A stretch of DNA of 64,000 nucleotides. Origin: JAGQOZ01 sp041399205. Lineage in GTDB: Bacteria > Planctomycetota > Planctomycetia > Pirellulales > Pirellulaceae. The first letter of the stretch is position 1. Each line of letters starts with the position of its first letter. The notes beneath the pieces were generated by a model that saw nothing but the letters and a program-made list of their open reading frames with translations, had not been told where the DNA came from and ran no database searches. This document shows positions 42,548 to 51,869 of this stretch, in pieces. The position numbers and the translations under genes are program-made. The DNA lies in NCBI GenBank assembly GCA_041399205.1, contig JAWKTK010000003.1:186001-250000 (forward strand), given 5' to 3'.

Positions 42548-43666
42548 CTATTCGTCCCAGTCTTCATCGTCTTCCCAATCGTCGTCGTCCCAGTCGTCAT
42601 CGTCATCGTCTTCATCGTCGTCGACTTCCGACCATTCTTCCTCTTCTAATTCATCTTCATCGTCTTCGTCTTCTTCGACGTCGTCATCTTCCTCTTCAAA
42701 ATCGTCTTCGATTTCGTCGTCCAATTCCTCGTCGTCTTCTAGTTCTTCTTCGTCTAGATCCTCTTCGTCCAGTTCTTCATCGTCGAAGTCATCTTCGTCT
42801 TCTTCGTATTCTTCATCGTCGTCGAAGTCGTCTTCTTCCTCTTCGTCGTCGTCTTCAAATTCATCTTCGTCATCGTAGTCGAAGTCTTCATCCTCCATAC
42901 GAAGATCCTTCCAAGTGTCTTCGACAAGCTCGTCATGAGCCAGATGCTCTTCTCGTTCAACTACGGCGTTCACGTCCGTTTCCTCCTCGTCTAATTCTTT
43001 CTCTAGTACCTGATTTTCTTGGATCGTCTCGTTTTCAGTACTCGTATCGGAAACTCGAGAATCCACCGCTGTCTCGTGGAAGAGCTCAGCGTTGGGAAGA
43101 TCTTCTAATGTCCTTAATCCAAAGCGTTGCAAGAACGACTTGGAAGTATTGTAAAGGTAAGGGCGCCCCAGTTCATCGCTGCGCCCGCCAATGCGAATCA
43201 GATCACGAGCAAGCAGCTGATTCAATACCTCACCGCAACTTACTCCACGAATCGATTCGATTTCTGCGCGCGTCACCGGTTCTCGGTACGCCACAACGGC
43301 CAATGTTTCCATGGACGGCGAAGAAAGTCTCGCTTCCTTCGGCACATGCGTCAATCGTCTCAACCACTTGGCAAACTCGATTCGCGTCACCAATTGGAAC
43401 CCACCGGCTACTTCTTCAATGCGAAAAGACCGACCAAATTGATCGAATCTTCGATTCAGAAGTCGGACCAGTGTACGCGCTTCCGTCCCGTCCGCCAAGT
43501 TGCCATGTTGACTTAGTTTTCGGCTACTCAGCGGCTCTCTCGCCAGAAATAGAACTGCCTCCAATCTGGCGAGTTTCGCATCAATATCTTCGGTTTCCGG
43601 AACGACAATTCGAGCAGATTCTTTCTGATTTGCCTCGGAATTTGACGCTAGCAGTCCACTCGCCAT
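42548..43666 (-). CDS. scpB: Chromosome segregation protein ScpB with a long acidic tail
   Basis: A 372-residue protein from ATG 43666. The ScpB core has two winged-helix domains: AKLARLEAVLFLAREPLSSR, LVRLLNRRFDQFGRSFRIEE, GGFQLVTRIEFAKWL, and METLAVVAYREPVTRAEIES with IRIGGRSDELGRPYLY, all diagnostic. After residue about 250 the protein turns into some 120 residues that are almost only D and E with scattered Y, F and W. Ordinary ScpB is about 190-200 residues. ScpB joins ScpA and SMC in the condensin ring. The frame extends to a GTG at 43858, but that stretch does not look like family sequence; the start is uncertain. No scpA is in the window. Confidence 0.88.
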   Translation of the reverse strand: MASGLLASNSEANQKESARIVVPETEDIDAKLARLEAVLFLAREPLSSRKLSQHGNLADGTEARTLVRLLNRRFDQFGRSFRIEEVAGGFQLVTRIEFAKWLRRLTHVPKEARLSSPSMETLAVVAYREPVTRAEIESIRGVSCGEVLNQLLARDLIRIGGRSDELGRPYLYNTSKSFLQRFGLRTLEDLPNAELFHETAVDSRVSDTSTENETIQENQVLEKELDEEETDVNAVVEREEHLAHDELVEDTWKDLRMEDEDFDYDDEDEFEDDDEEEEDDFDDDEEYEEDEDDFDDEELDEEDLDEEELEDDEELDDEIEDDFEEEDDDVEEDEDDEDELEEEEWSEVDDDEDDDDDDWDDDDWEDDEDWDE

Positions 43667-44031
43667 CGACCGGATGCCATGTTCGGTCCGAATTCGCCCC
43701 TGGTTCCTGGTCCAGGGCGAACAGTATCGATACGCCACACTTCCCAACTGTCGCGCCGGTGCTGGAAATTGAGTCCCATTCGCCTGCATATCTAATGCCA
43801 ATCCGTTATTTAACTGCTGTCCTTGGATGGTAAACGCAAATGTTGGTTGCCCAGTCACCCAGTTCGGTTGCTATATTAACGAGACGAGACCAGATCTTAT
43901 CTTGCACAACAAAACGCTTGACGCCATTTCCCAATAGAACATTGAGCCAGAAACGCGGCTATGGTGCAGACCTTACCAATCGCCAAGGTTCATCGCTATT
44001 GGAATACCGGGAAAAATTGGACAAACCACAC

Positions 44032-44730
44032 ATGAAGAATCCATCCACCCAACAGCGCTTGATGCCTGGATTCTTGATCACGGGCATTGTGTTGGTCGTG
44101 ATTGTCGCCTTTACCATTTTGGTATTTGGCATGGTGATCGGCGAAGAGTTCTCTGCTGAATCTTTCCAACGACGGTCGTTTTTCTACTATCAAGTTCCTT
44201 TCCTCAACATCCAGCTTACGCCAACTTTTCGTGACTCGATCAGTGAAATGGAAGCAGACTTGGTCAGCGAGAAATTGGTGACCGTTTCGCCTGCCACTCA
44301 ATGGGAAGTGGTCCAATCGTCCATAGTCACTTCAGAAGCGGCAATCTTGTTCAACTATCTTGATGCAGTGGATTCAAACGATCAACACTATTGGCTGGAA
44401 TGGACGCGGAAGCATCCAGAATTGGCGGCCGAATTCTGGCCCAAAATACAACAAGTTGCGATCCACAAGGCGTATTCAATACTACCTTTTCTGTTTGACG
44501 AAGCCATTCGTGTAGAGTCTTTAACAGTTCCCGACGCAGATCAACGAATCCAACAGTGCTTAGTGCAACACGCTGCGGATGCCGCGTCCAACGCCGCTGA
44601 TCGAACCGACCACACGCTGGCCCAAGACCTGGCCAAACTTGTTGCCCAGTACAGTCCCGACAATGAGGTAGCTCGACAGATTCTCAGCCACGCAGAAGGT
44701 CTACACGAAACGCCAACGGACACGCCGTAG
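44032..44730 (+). CDS. Unknown protein with one N-terminal membrane anchor
   Basis: A 232-residue protein from ATG 44032 (earlier in-frame codons overlap scpB on the other strand). A membrane helix at residues 12-36 (GFLITGIVLVVIVAFTILVF) leaves about 195 residues outside the cytoplasm: a segment EEFSAESFQRRSFFYYQVPF and a helical region (ILFNYLDAVDSNDQHYWLEW, KHPELAAEFWPKIQQVAI). No named domain was recognised. Divergent from scpB and 88 bp before the cysteine desulfurase gene. Confidence 0.75.
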   Translation: MKNPSTQQRLMPGFLITGIVLVVIVAFTILVFGMVIGEEFSAESFQRRSFFYYQVPFLNIQLTPTFRDSISEMEADLVSEKLVTVSPATQWEVVQSSIVTSEAAILFNYLDAVDSNDQHYWLEWTRKHPELAAEFWPKIQQVAIHKAYSILPFLFDEAIRVESLTVPDADQRIQQCLVQHAADAASNAADRTDHTLAQDLAKLVAQYSPDNEVARQILSHAEGLHETPTDTP

Positions 44731-44818
44731 AATCTGAGCTTCAGTTATTCAATGTCCAGTATCTGTCAGTGTACGAGGCTTCTTCGCATCGTCCCGAGAT
44801 GAACCATAAAAAACTCGC

Positions 44819-46024
44819 ATGAAACGCATCTACTTGGACTACAACGCGACCACTCCCATCTGTTCGTCGGCGGTCAGCGCCATGAACGCATGCTTCGCGA
44901 AAGGTTATCTCAATCCGTCTAGCCAACATCGAAGCGGCCAGAACGCTCGACACGCGTTGGAAGATCATCGAGACCGGATGGCTCAGCTCCTTGGTGCTCG
45001 AATCGGTTCGTCCCCTGACCAGTTGATTTTTACCAGTGGTGGCACGGAAGCGAATAACATGGCCCTGTTGGGTTTAGTGCAACCGCAGCGAGGTCCGATT
45101 TTGATTTCGTCTGTGGAACATCCCAGCGTTTTGGGTGCCGGTGACGAATTGCGACGCCGAGGGTTCTCGGTAGTTTCAATTCCGGCGAATACCGACGGAA
45201 TTGTGTCGGTGGATTTCATCGCCGAACAATGCGAATCGAACGTTCCACCTCAATTGGTTTCCGTCATGTTGGCCAACAATGAAACAGGTGTGCTGCAACC
45301 GCTGGATGAAATCGCGGCGTTGTGTGCCAAGCATCACATTCGCTTGCATACCGACGCAACACAGATGGTAGGAAAGCTGCCCGTGTCGTTTCAAGATTTG
45401 AACGTTTCGGCAATGACTTTTGCGGCTCACAAACTTCATGGTCCAATTGGCATTGGCGGCTTACTGGTTCGGCACGGAGTAGCCATTCGCCCGATGATTT
45501 TTGGCGGTTCGCAGCAATTAGAGAAACGTCCCGGCACCGAATCGGTCGCCTTAGTTGCCGGCATGGCGGCCGCCTTGGACCATTGCTTGCAACGACAAGA
45601 CCAATGGATTTCTGCAATCTCCGAATTGCGAAATCATCTTCAGCAAAGATTGCTGGATGCCAAACTGGACGCCAACATCAATGGCCACCTGGCACCCAGA
45701 TTGCCGAATTCGTTAAACGTGGCGTTTCCAGGAATTGATCGTCAAGCGCTGCTGTTGGCGCTGGATCTGGCTGGCGTGGAGTGTTCCACCGGTTCGGCGT
45801 GCGCCAGCGGTTCCAGCCAACCGTCAACGGTCTTGTCGGCCATGGGCTTATCCGACCACCTCATTTCTAGTTCGCTTCGAATCAGCTTAGGCAGTGAAAA
45901 CACCAAGGCGGAAATTGACGACGCTGCTGAACGTATCATCAAGTGCGTCAACACGTTACGTCAAACGAAAAGCCTTCAGAAAAACACCGTTTCGAATAGC
46001 AGTCGAAGCGAAAATCCTCTATAA
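44819..46024 (+). CDS. Cysteine desulfurase (NifS/IscS type)
   Basis: A 401-residue PLP enzyme. N-terminal IYLDYNATTPICSSAVSAM, FTSGGTEANNMALLG, and the PLP lysine in SAMTFAAHKLHGPIGIGGLL near residue 205. The catalytic Cys loop is VECSTGSACASGSSQPSTVL near residue 322, so this is the flexible-loop IscS/NifS class rather than SufS. It releases sulfur from cysteine as a persulfide for Fe-S clusters or tRNA thiolation. The C-terminal 25 residues are polar and extra. It sits just upstream of the dnaA locus and apart from other Fe-S genes. Confidence 0.93.
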   Translation: MKRIYLDYNATTPICSSAVSAMNACFAKGYLNPSSQHRSGQNARHALEDHRDRMAQLLGARIGSSPDQLIFTSGGTEANNMALLGLVQPQRGPILISSVEHPSVLGAGDELRRRGFSVVSIPANTDGIVSVDFIAEQCESNVPPQLVSVMLANNETGVLQPLDEIAALCAKHHIRLHTDATQMVGKLPVSFQDLNVSAMTFAAHKLHGPIGIGGLLVRHGVAIRPMIFGGSQQLEKRPGTESVALVAGMAAALDHCLQRQDQWISAISELRNHLQQRLLDAKLDANINGHLAPRLPNSLNVAFPGIDRQALLLALDLAGVECSTGSACASGSSQPSTVLSAMGLSDHLISSSLRISLGSENTKAEIDDAAERIIKCVNTLRQTKSLQKNTVSNSSRSENPL

Positions 46025-46191
46025 TTGCGGCGTGCTGAATCAAACTGTCGCGTGGTTGGATGGGCAGTTGGTTCCGTTCCTTAAGCGAACCGCATTTTTT
46101 TGTTAAAAATACAGCAACGTCACGCGGATTCTTTTTTAGTTGCCACGGACAGGTCAAAGCTTCGGATGCTTTGGATTTGTGCAGGAAAACA

Positions 46192-47301
46192 GTGATTACG
46201 GGCGTCTTTTCGATCCCATTTCCGACACCAACGCAGCGACGTTTTTCTCAAAACGTTTCGTCCGCCGCATTACGTGAATATTTCTTGGGCCCTGAAAATG
46301 CGCTGCTGTTGAATGCCTTGAATCTAGGCCAATTGAAGGCTGGTCAAACCGTTCAATTCGAATTTAGTCCCATCTACGTGCACGCGCCATCTGGTTATGG
46401 CAAATCGGATTTGCTGACCGGTGTTGCAGAACAATGTCGTAGCGTGTGGAAGTCCGAAAAGGAGGTCTTGCTGACGGAACCGCAAGGTCTGAGTCACGAA
46501 TTTCAAGACGCATTGAAGCTGGATTCCGTCAGTTCGCTTCACAAGCGACTCATGCGGCCACGATTGCTGCTAATTGACGATATTGGCGAATTGAAATCCA
46601 AACCTAGTACGCAAGATTTTCTGACCACCGTCATTGATGCCAGATTAGAACAGAACCGTCCCATCATTGCCGCCGGTTCCAAGCCTCTGTATCAGCTGCG
46701 GTTGAGCGATCGTTTGACCAGCCGAATTGCCAATGGCTTAGTAATTCCTATTCGCGAACCATCAGATATCACTCGCAAGGCAATCACCAAACACTGGGCT
46801 GCGAATCGAGGCTTCCAATTTGAATCAGAGGCGTTGGAACAATTTGTCGCTCATCACGAAGTCTCTCCTTCAGAATTGCTGGGTCTGCTAACGCAGCTCG
46901 TTTCCGGAGAAGAATTTCAGTCGGAAGCAGAAGGTCCTATTCGGACAATTCGACTAGAAGATCTGGGCGATCGATTTCAACACGTTCGTCCCGTCAGATC
47001 TATTTCGCCACAACGCATCATTCAACTGGTCAGCAAACATTACGGACTCAAAATATCCGTCATCACCGGTTCGTCTCGTCGCAAGCAGCACGCCGCCGCC
47101 AGAAGTGTAGCCATGTACCTTCTTCGTTCGCTCTGCCAGCTTAGCTATCACGAAATTGGCAAGCGTTTTGGGAATCGCGATCACAGCACGGTCATGCATT
47201 CTTGCCGCAAGGTGGAAGCCAATTCGGCCAGCGACAAGGACCTTCAAGCCAGTATTCAGCTCCTTTCCGAACTCGCCAACCAACAGAAAGGGACTCGTTA
47301 G
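46192..47301 (+). CDS. dnaA: Replication initiator DnaA (short N-terminus)
   Basis: A 369-residue protein starting at GTG 46192 after GCAGGAAAACA; the frame extends up to an ATG at 46060, but that stretch looks untranslated. Walker A is APSGYGKSD (residues 65-72), Walker B LLLIDDIGEL (about 125-134), and the domain IV signature is SYHEIGKRFGNRDHSTVMHS followed by CRKVE, the DnaA-box-binding helix-turn-helix. The canonical domain I and linker are absent or reduced to about 45 residues, so loading through DnaB or DiaA-like partners must differ. The next genes are dnaN, a dciA-like gene and gyrB, the classic origin neighbourhood, which supports it as the initiator rather than Hda. Confidence 0.88.
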   Translation: MITGVFSIPFPTPTQRRFSQNVSSAALREYFLGPENALLLNALNLGQLKAGQTVQFEFSPIYVHAPSGYGKSDLLTGVAEQCRSVWKSEKEVLLTEPQGLSHEFQDALKLDSVSSLHKRLMRPRLLLIDDIGELKSKPSTQDFLTTVIDARLEQNRPIIAAGSKPLYQLRLSDRLTSRIANGLVIPIREPSDITRKAITKHWAANRGFQFESEALEQFVAHHEVSPSELLGLLTQLVSGEEFQSEAEGPIRTIRLEDLGDRFQHVRPVRSISPQRIIQLVSKHYGLKISVITGSSRRKQHAAARSVAMYLLRSLCQLSYHEIGKRFGNRDHSTVMHSCRKVEANSASDKDLQASIQLLSELANQQKGTR

Positions 47302-47623
47302 ACTTGTCGAAACGAATCAAATCCACGTGGAAAACATGTCAACAGAATGTTGCATTTTGTCGCCAGCCAATACGGTGTGTCGACGTGCCAAACGTGTCAT
47401 GTTGGATGTGTCGCTAACCAAGCGAATAGACAACACGACTTCGACAGAACACCAACAGGTTTTCCACCGCATTGATTCCGTTAAATCGATCTCTAAATAT
47501 CGACCCACAAATGACTTATCGAATTTGACTTGTACCCATCGACAATTTTGGCGGCGTCCTTACTACTACTACTGTTTTAAAAAAATATTGAAGAACTAAG
47601 AAATCCAGCCAGCAGGTTCCACA
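47302..47623 (+). other. Candidate replication origin (dnaA-dnaN gap)
   Basis: A 322-bp gap with no gene. Near-consensus DnaA boxes: AAATCCACGTGGAAAA (47319-47334, back to back, TCCACGTGGA palindromic) and TTTTCCACC (47460-47468). Near the right end come a GC-rich block GGCGGCGTCC (about 47550-47559), then TACTACTACTACTG (47561-47574), then the AT-rich TTTTAAAAAAATATT (to about 47589), then the dnaN start at 47624. Known: in B. subtilis a GC-rich block, DnaA-trio triplets and an AT-rich site follow the last DnaA boxes in this order. Confidence 0.65.
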
Positions 47624-48784
47624 ATGAAAGTATCAGCCAACAGAGAAACGCTTCTAGCCGCATTTCAAACTGCCGCATCCTTCACGCACCAGCGAAGCCC
47701 CAAACCCATTCTGCAAAACGTCAAAATGATTGCCGAAGGACACGTAGCCACACTGTTGGCGACCGACATGGAAGTTGCCGTTCGGATTGACGTTGACGAA
47801 ATGGAGGTAAAAGTTCCGGGTTCCGCTCTCCTGCCGGTTTCTTTGTTTTCTCCTATCTTGCGAGAGAGTACTGACGAGCGACTCCGTATCGAAGTTGACG
47901 ATAAAGGAGTCTCTGTATTTGGTGATCGAAGTAAATTTAGGCTACCTTCAGGAAATCCAGAAGAATTTCCGTCTAGTCTGAATATGACGGCAGACGCTTA
48001 CCACGAAGTTTCCATTCATTTGCTGAAAGAGTTAATTCGCCGAACGTTGTTCGCCACGGACACGGAAAGTAGTCGCTACGCGCTGGGCGGTATCTTGATG
48101 GAACTGGAAGCGGATAAGATTGTTGCCGTAGGGACCGACGGACGTCGCTTGGCCAAGATGGAAGGACCAGCCGCAGCGGTGAACGGACACGATCTGGCTG
48201 GCGCCACCACCATTGTGCCTTCCAAGTCCATGCAGTTGATTGACCGAGCGTTGGCGGATTCAGAAGAACCAGTGCGAATCTGCGTCCAAGGCAATGACGT
48301 GCTCTTACAGTCTGGTTCCGTCACAATTAGTTCGCGACTGGTGGAAGGAAGATTTCCTAAATGGCGAGACGTGTTTCCCAAACGAAGCGAATCGATCGAA
48401 ATTGAACTGGCCGTGGGACCACTGTATTCGGCCATTCGGCAGGCGGCAATTGTGGCCAGTAGTGAAAGTCGAGGCATCGATTTTACGTTCGGTGAAGGAA
48501 GCTTGGTCCTGTCCGGCATCACCGCGGATGTGGGTGAATCTCGAGTTGAATTGCCGATTCCTTACGATGGTGAATTGATCACGTTGTGTCTGGACAATCG
48601 CTATGTCAGTGACTTCCTGCGAGTGCTCAGTCCGGAACGATCTTTCAACTTAAGTATCGTCGATGCAGACAATGCGGCGGTATTCGCCACCGATGACGGA
48701 TATGGTTACGTGGTCATGCCGTTGGCTCGTGAAAAACGCAAAGGTGCTCCGGAGGCCGCCGCAGTCACCGCCGAAGCTGAATGA
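47624..48784 (+). CDS. dnaN: DNA polymerase III sliding clamp (beta subunit)
   Basis: A 386-residue beta clamp with three repeats: N-terminal MKVSANRETLLAAFQTAASF, HQRSPKPILQNVKMIAEG, middle DTESSRYALGGILMELEADK with VGTDGRRLAKMEG, and C-terminal YVSDFLRVL with a typical ending, YVVMPLAREK. The last 13 residues (KGAPEAAAVTAEAE) are an extra tail. The clamp holds the polymerase on DNA. It is preceded by the candidate origin and followed 40 bp later by the DciA-like gene. Confidence 0.97.
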   Translation: MKVSANRETLLAAFQTAASFTHQRSPKPILQNVKMIAEGHVATLLATDMEVAVRIDVDEMEVKVPGSALLPVSLFSPILRESTDERLRIEVDDKGVSVFGDRSKFRLPSGNPEEFPSSLNMTADAYHEVSIHLLKELIRRTLFATDTESSRYALGGILMELEADKIVAVGTDGRRLAKMEGPAAAVNGHDLAGATTIVPSKSMQLIDRALADSEEPVRICVQGNDVLLQSGSVTISSRLVEGRFPKWRDVFPKRSESIEIELAVGPLYSAIRQAAIVASSESRGIDFTFGEGSLVLSGITADVGESRVELPIPYDGELITLCLDNRYVSDFLRVLSPERSFNLSIVDADNAAVFATDDGYGYVVMPLAREKRKGAPEAAAVTAEAE

Positions 48785-48824
48785 TTCAGCGAATGAAAGG
48801 ATGCCATTCGGAAAAGGATGATTC

Positions 48825-49160
48825 ATGAAGAATCGCTACAAGCAACCCAATGCCGAACGAAGAAAACGCGATCCGCAAAAGTTAGGTGACATTGTCAGTC
48901 AGTTGATGGCGCGACGAGGCTATTCGCAAGTATCGTCAATTGACGAATTACGTTCCGCGTGGATTCGCGTTGCCGGTCCGCTGGCCAACGATAGCTTGCC
49001 GGGAAACATTAAACGAGGTGTCTTGGAAATTGTCGTGCGAAGTTCGGTGATGGTCCAAGAACTGACCTTTCGAAAGAAACAACTCCTCAGCCAACTGATC
49101 CAACAAGTCCCTGGCGAAAAGATCAAAGACATTCGCTTCAAAGTCGGAACGATCGACTGA
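48825..49160 (+). CDS. DciA-like DUF721 protein
   Basis: A 111-residue DUF721 protein: LGDIVSQLMARRGYSQ, ELRSAWIRVAGPLANDSLPG, GVLEIVVRSSVMVQELTFRK and LIQQVPGEKIKDIRFKVG, the conserved KH-like fold. DciA is the ancestral helicase operator that helps load DnaB where DnaC/DnaI is absent. Its place between dnaN and gyrB, beside a DnaA lacking a normal domain I, fits this job. It has the short form of the family, without the long disordered extension. Ribosome site GGAAAAGGATGATTC precedes the ATG. Confidence 0.88.
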   Translation: MKNRYKQPNAERRKRDPQKLGDIVSQLMARRGYSQVSSIDELRSAWIRVAGPLANDSLPGNIKRGVLEIVVRSSVMVQELTFRKKQLLSQLIQQVPGEKIKDIRFKVGTID

Positions 49161-49234
49161 AGCCGACAACCAAACAAACAACCAAGGATGCCATTCTCTT
49201 TGGCAATAAATAGAAAGTAACAGCTGAAAATATT

Positions 49235-51769
49235 ATGACTGACGAAACGAAACCAGACGGTGAACCACAAGACCAACCACAGCCTACCGAAGGAACCAAA
49301 AAAGCGTTGGCCGATTCGGATTATAGCTCGGAAGACTTGTTGCACTTGTCCGACCTGGAACACGTTCGTGAACGTCCCAGTATGTACATTGGTGATCGAG
49401 GCGCCGGCGGGTTGCATCACCTAGTCTACGAAGTTGTCGACAATTCTATTGACGAAGCGATGGCCGACTTTGCCACCACTGTCACCGTGGTCATCAACAC
49501 GGATGGCTCGGTTACGGTGGAAGATGACGGACGAGGCATCCCGGTGGATCGGCACGAACAATTGTCCGAAGAAATGGGACGCGACGTTTCCACACTGGAA
49601 GGTGTGATGACGGTGCTGAAGTTTGGCGGCAAGTTTGAAAAAGGTGCCTATCAAACTTCCGGCGGTCTGCACGGCGTGGGCGTGACCGTGGTCAACTTCC
49701 TGTCCGAATGGTGCGAAGTAGAAGTCTACCGCGATGGAAAAGTTCATCAGCAAGAATACAAACGAGGTGTTCCGCAAGGGCCGCTCACCGTCATTGGCTC
49801 TACCAAGAAAGTAGGAACCAAAACTACTTTTAAACCAGACGGGGAAATCTTTAGCACCACCAAGTTTGTCTATGACGTGCTTTATAAGCGACTCCAAGAG
49901 TTGGCGTTCCTGAATCGAGGTGTGCGGATTTCATATCGAGACGACCGCAACAATCAAGGTGATGAATTCTTCTATGAACGAGGCATCATTGAATTTGTCG
50001 AACACTTGAATCGGGCCAGCGAAGCCATTCACAACGATGTTATCTATTTGGCCGGCGAAGTCGAAGAGGTCGGCTTTGAAGTTGCCATGCAATATTCTGG
50101 CGAATACACAGAAAACCTTCATTCGTACGTCAATAACATTCATACCAAAGAAGGTGGAACGCACGTTTCGGGATTTCGTTCGGCGTTGACCAGAACGCTG
50201 AACGCCTACGGCAAGAAGGAAAACCTGTTCAAGGATATCGTCCCGTCGGGCGATGACTTTCGCGAAGGGTTGACCTGTGTGATTGCCATGCGAGTGCCCC
50301 ATCCGCAGTTTGAAGGGCAAACCAAAACGAAACTCGGTAACGGCGAAGTGGAAGGCATTGTCAATTCCGCCGTCGGTGAATATCTGACCAAGTATTTGGA
50401 AGAGAATCCTAAGACCGCCAAAACCATCATCAAGAAGGGTGTCTTGGCCGGCGAAGCACGCGAAGCAGCTCGGAAAGCTAAGGCGTTGCTCCGCGAACGC
50501 AAAGGAGCTCTGTCTGGCGGTGGTTTGCCGGGCAAACTGCGAGACTGTATCAGCAAGGACATGGAAAAGTGCGAATTGTACTTGGTGGAAGGTGATTCGG
50601 CCGGTGGTAGTGCCGAAGGAGGACGGCTGCGAGAGTACCAAGCGATCTTGCCGTTGCGAGGTAAAATCATCAACGCTTACAAGTCCCGAGAAGACAAGGT
50701 CTTGGCCAACGAAGAAGTTCGGTCCATGATTCAAGCCATCGGTGCCGGCATCGGGACCGAACAAGATATTTCGCGAAGACGCTACAACAAAATCATCATC
50801 ATGACGGACGCCGACGTGGATGGTTCGCACATTCGCACGTTGCTGTTGTGCTTCTTCTATCGCCAGATGTATGAACTGGTCTCCAAAGGCCACGTCTACG
50901 TGGCGCAGCCGCCACTGTTCCGAGTTCGCCAAAAGAAAACCGTCTACTACGTTCAGACAGAAGAAGAAATGCGAACCCAGTTGCTGGAAAAAGGTCTGGG
51001 CGATTCGGTCCTGAACGCCGGTGATGGCCGCACGGTGGAACGCGCGGAAATGGAAAAGCTATGTCGCATTTTGGCCAACATGGAAGACGCGTTGTTGGTG
51101 ATGGAACGGCGAGGTATTTCGCTGAAGATCCACATGGAACGAGTCGACCCGGAGACCGGAAAGCTGCCTGTCTTCCACGTCCTCCATGGTCGCGGCGAAC
51201 ACTGGTTTCATACTCGAGCGGAAGTGGAAGCGTATCTTTCCGAACATGCTCCCGAACCGTCGGCAGAAGAAAACAGCGAAGGGGACGAATCCGAATCGGC
51301 GTCTGCTACATCAGGTAACGGTTTTGCTACGGAAGGTGGCGAAATCAACGTGATGGAATTCCGTGAAATTCGGACTATCAACAATGGTTTGTCTGATCTG
51401 CAAGAACTAGGCTTTTCGCCCGAAGTTTTGATACCAGAAGATCGCACGGGAATTGAAGAAGCCAGGTATGAATTGGTTCGCGGAGAAACGGTGATTGCTT
51501 TGGATGATTTCCGCGGCCTATTGCCAGCAATTCGAGCGGCTGGCGAAAAGGGCCTTCAGGTCACTCGCTTTAAAGGACTGGGCGAAATGAACGCGGAAGA
51601 ACTCCGCGAAACAACCCTAGATCCAGAAAACCGCACGCTGTTGCAAGTCACCATGCAAGACGCCGGTGCGGCAGATGAAATGTTCCGAGTGCTGATGGGC
51701 GACAAAGTGGAACCTCGCCGCGAGTTTATCGAAAAACACGCATTGGAAGTGAGAAACTTGGACGTCTAA
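49235..51769 (+). CDS. gyrB: DNA gyrase subunit B
   Basis: An 844-residue GyrB. The ATPase domain has HHLVYEVVDNSIDEAMADF, VEDDGRGIPVD and GGLHGVGVTVVNFLSEWCEV; the Toprim domain has YLVEGDSAGGSAEGGR and IIIMTDADVDGSHIRTLL; the C-terminus has VTRFKGLGEMNAEEL with YxRYKGLGEM-type conservation. About 170 residues are inserted between Toprim and the C-terminus (FHTRAEVEAYLSEHAPEPSA to EEARYELVRGETV), including an acidic low-complexity part. It cuts and reseals DNA with GyrA; gyrA is not in the window. It ends the dnaA-dnaN-dciA-gyrB block. Confidence 0.97.
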   Translation: MTDETKPDGEPQDQPQPTEGTKKALADSDYSSEDLLHLSDLEHVRERPSMYIGDRGAGGLHHLVYEVVDNSIDEAMADFATTVTVVINTDGSVTVEDDGRGIPVDRHEQLSEEMGRDVSTLEGVMTVLKFGGKFEKGAYQTSGGLHGVGVTVVNFLSEWCEVEVYRDGKVHQQEYKRGVPQGPLTVIGSTKKVGTKTTFKPDGEIFSTTKFVYDVLYKRLQELAFLNRGVRISYRDDRNNQGDEFFYERGIIEFVEHLNRASEAIHNDVIYLAGEVEEVGFEVAMQYSGEYTENLHSYVNNIHTKEGGTHVSGFRSALTRTLNAYGKKENLFKDIVPSGDDFREGLTCVIAMRVPHPQFEGQTKTKLGNGEVEGIVNSAVGEYLTKYLEENPKTAKTIIKKGVLAGEAREAARKAKALLRERKGALSGGGLPGKLRDCISKDMEKCELYLVEGDSAGGSAEGGRLREYQAILPLRGKIINAYKSREDKVLANEEVRSMIQAIGAGIGTEQDISRRRYNKIIIMTDADVDGSHIRTLLLCFFYRQMYELVSKGHVYVAQPPLFRVRQKKTVYYVQTEEEMRTQLLEKGLGDSVLNAGDGRTVERAEMEKLCRILANMEDALLVMERRGISLKIHMERVDPETGKLPVFHVLHGRGEHWFHTRAEVEAYLSEHAPEPSAEENSEGDESESASATSGNGFATEGGEINVMEFREIRTINNGLSDLQELGFSPEVLIPEDRTGIEEARYELVRGETVIALDDFRGLLPAIRAAGEKGLQVTRFKGLGEMNAEELRETTLDPENRTLLQVTMQDAGAADEMFRVLMGDKVEPRREFIEKHALEVRNLDV

Positions 51770-51799
51770 CGCCAATCAAGTGGTAAGTTGCGTGGAATA

Positions 51800-51843
51800 A
51801 TCCGGCCTGCGATTCGCATCGATCAGGCCGGATAGAACGTAGT
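51800..51843. terminator. Hairpin between convergent gyrB and the di-haem gene
   Basis: ATCCGGCCTG (51800-51809) pairs with CAGGCCGGAT (51834-51843). It lies 31 bases past the gyrB stop and 27 bases past the stop of the gene on the other strand. No clear T-run on either side. Confidence 0.6.
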
Positions 51844-51869
51844 CCAGAAAAGTTGTGCAACCAATTCGG

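Noticed and set aside
43667..43858. ScpB start at GTG 43858
   Set aside because: The added 64 residues show no ScpB-like sequence. It is not excluded, since the ATG at 43666 also lacks a strong ribosome site.
46060..46191. DnaA start at ATG 46060
   Set aside because: The extension is Phe/Ser/Cys-rich and unlike DnaA domain I; GTG 46192 has a ribosome site.
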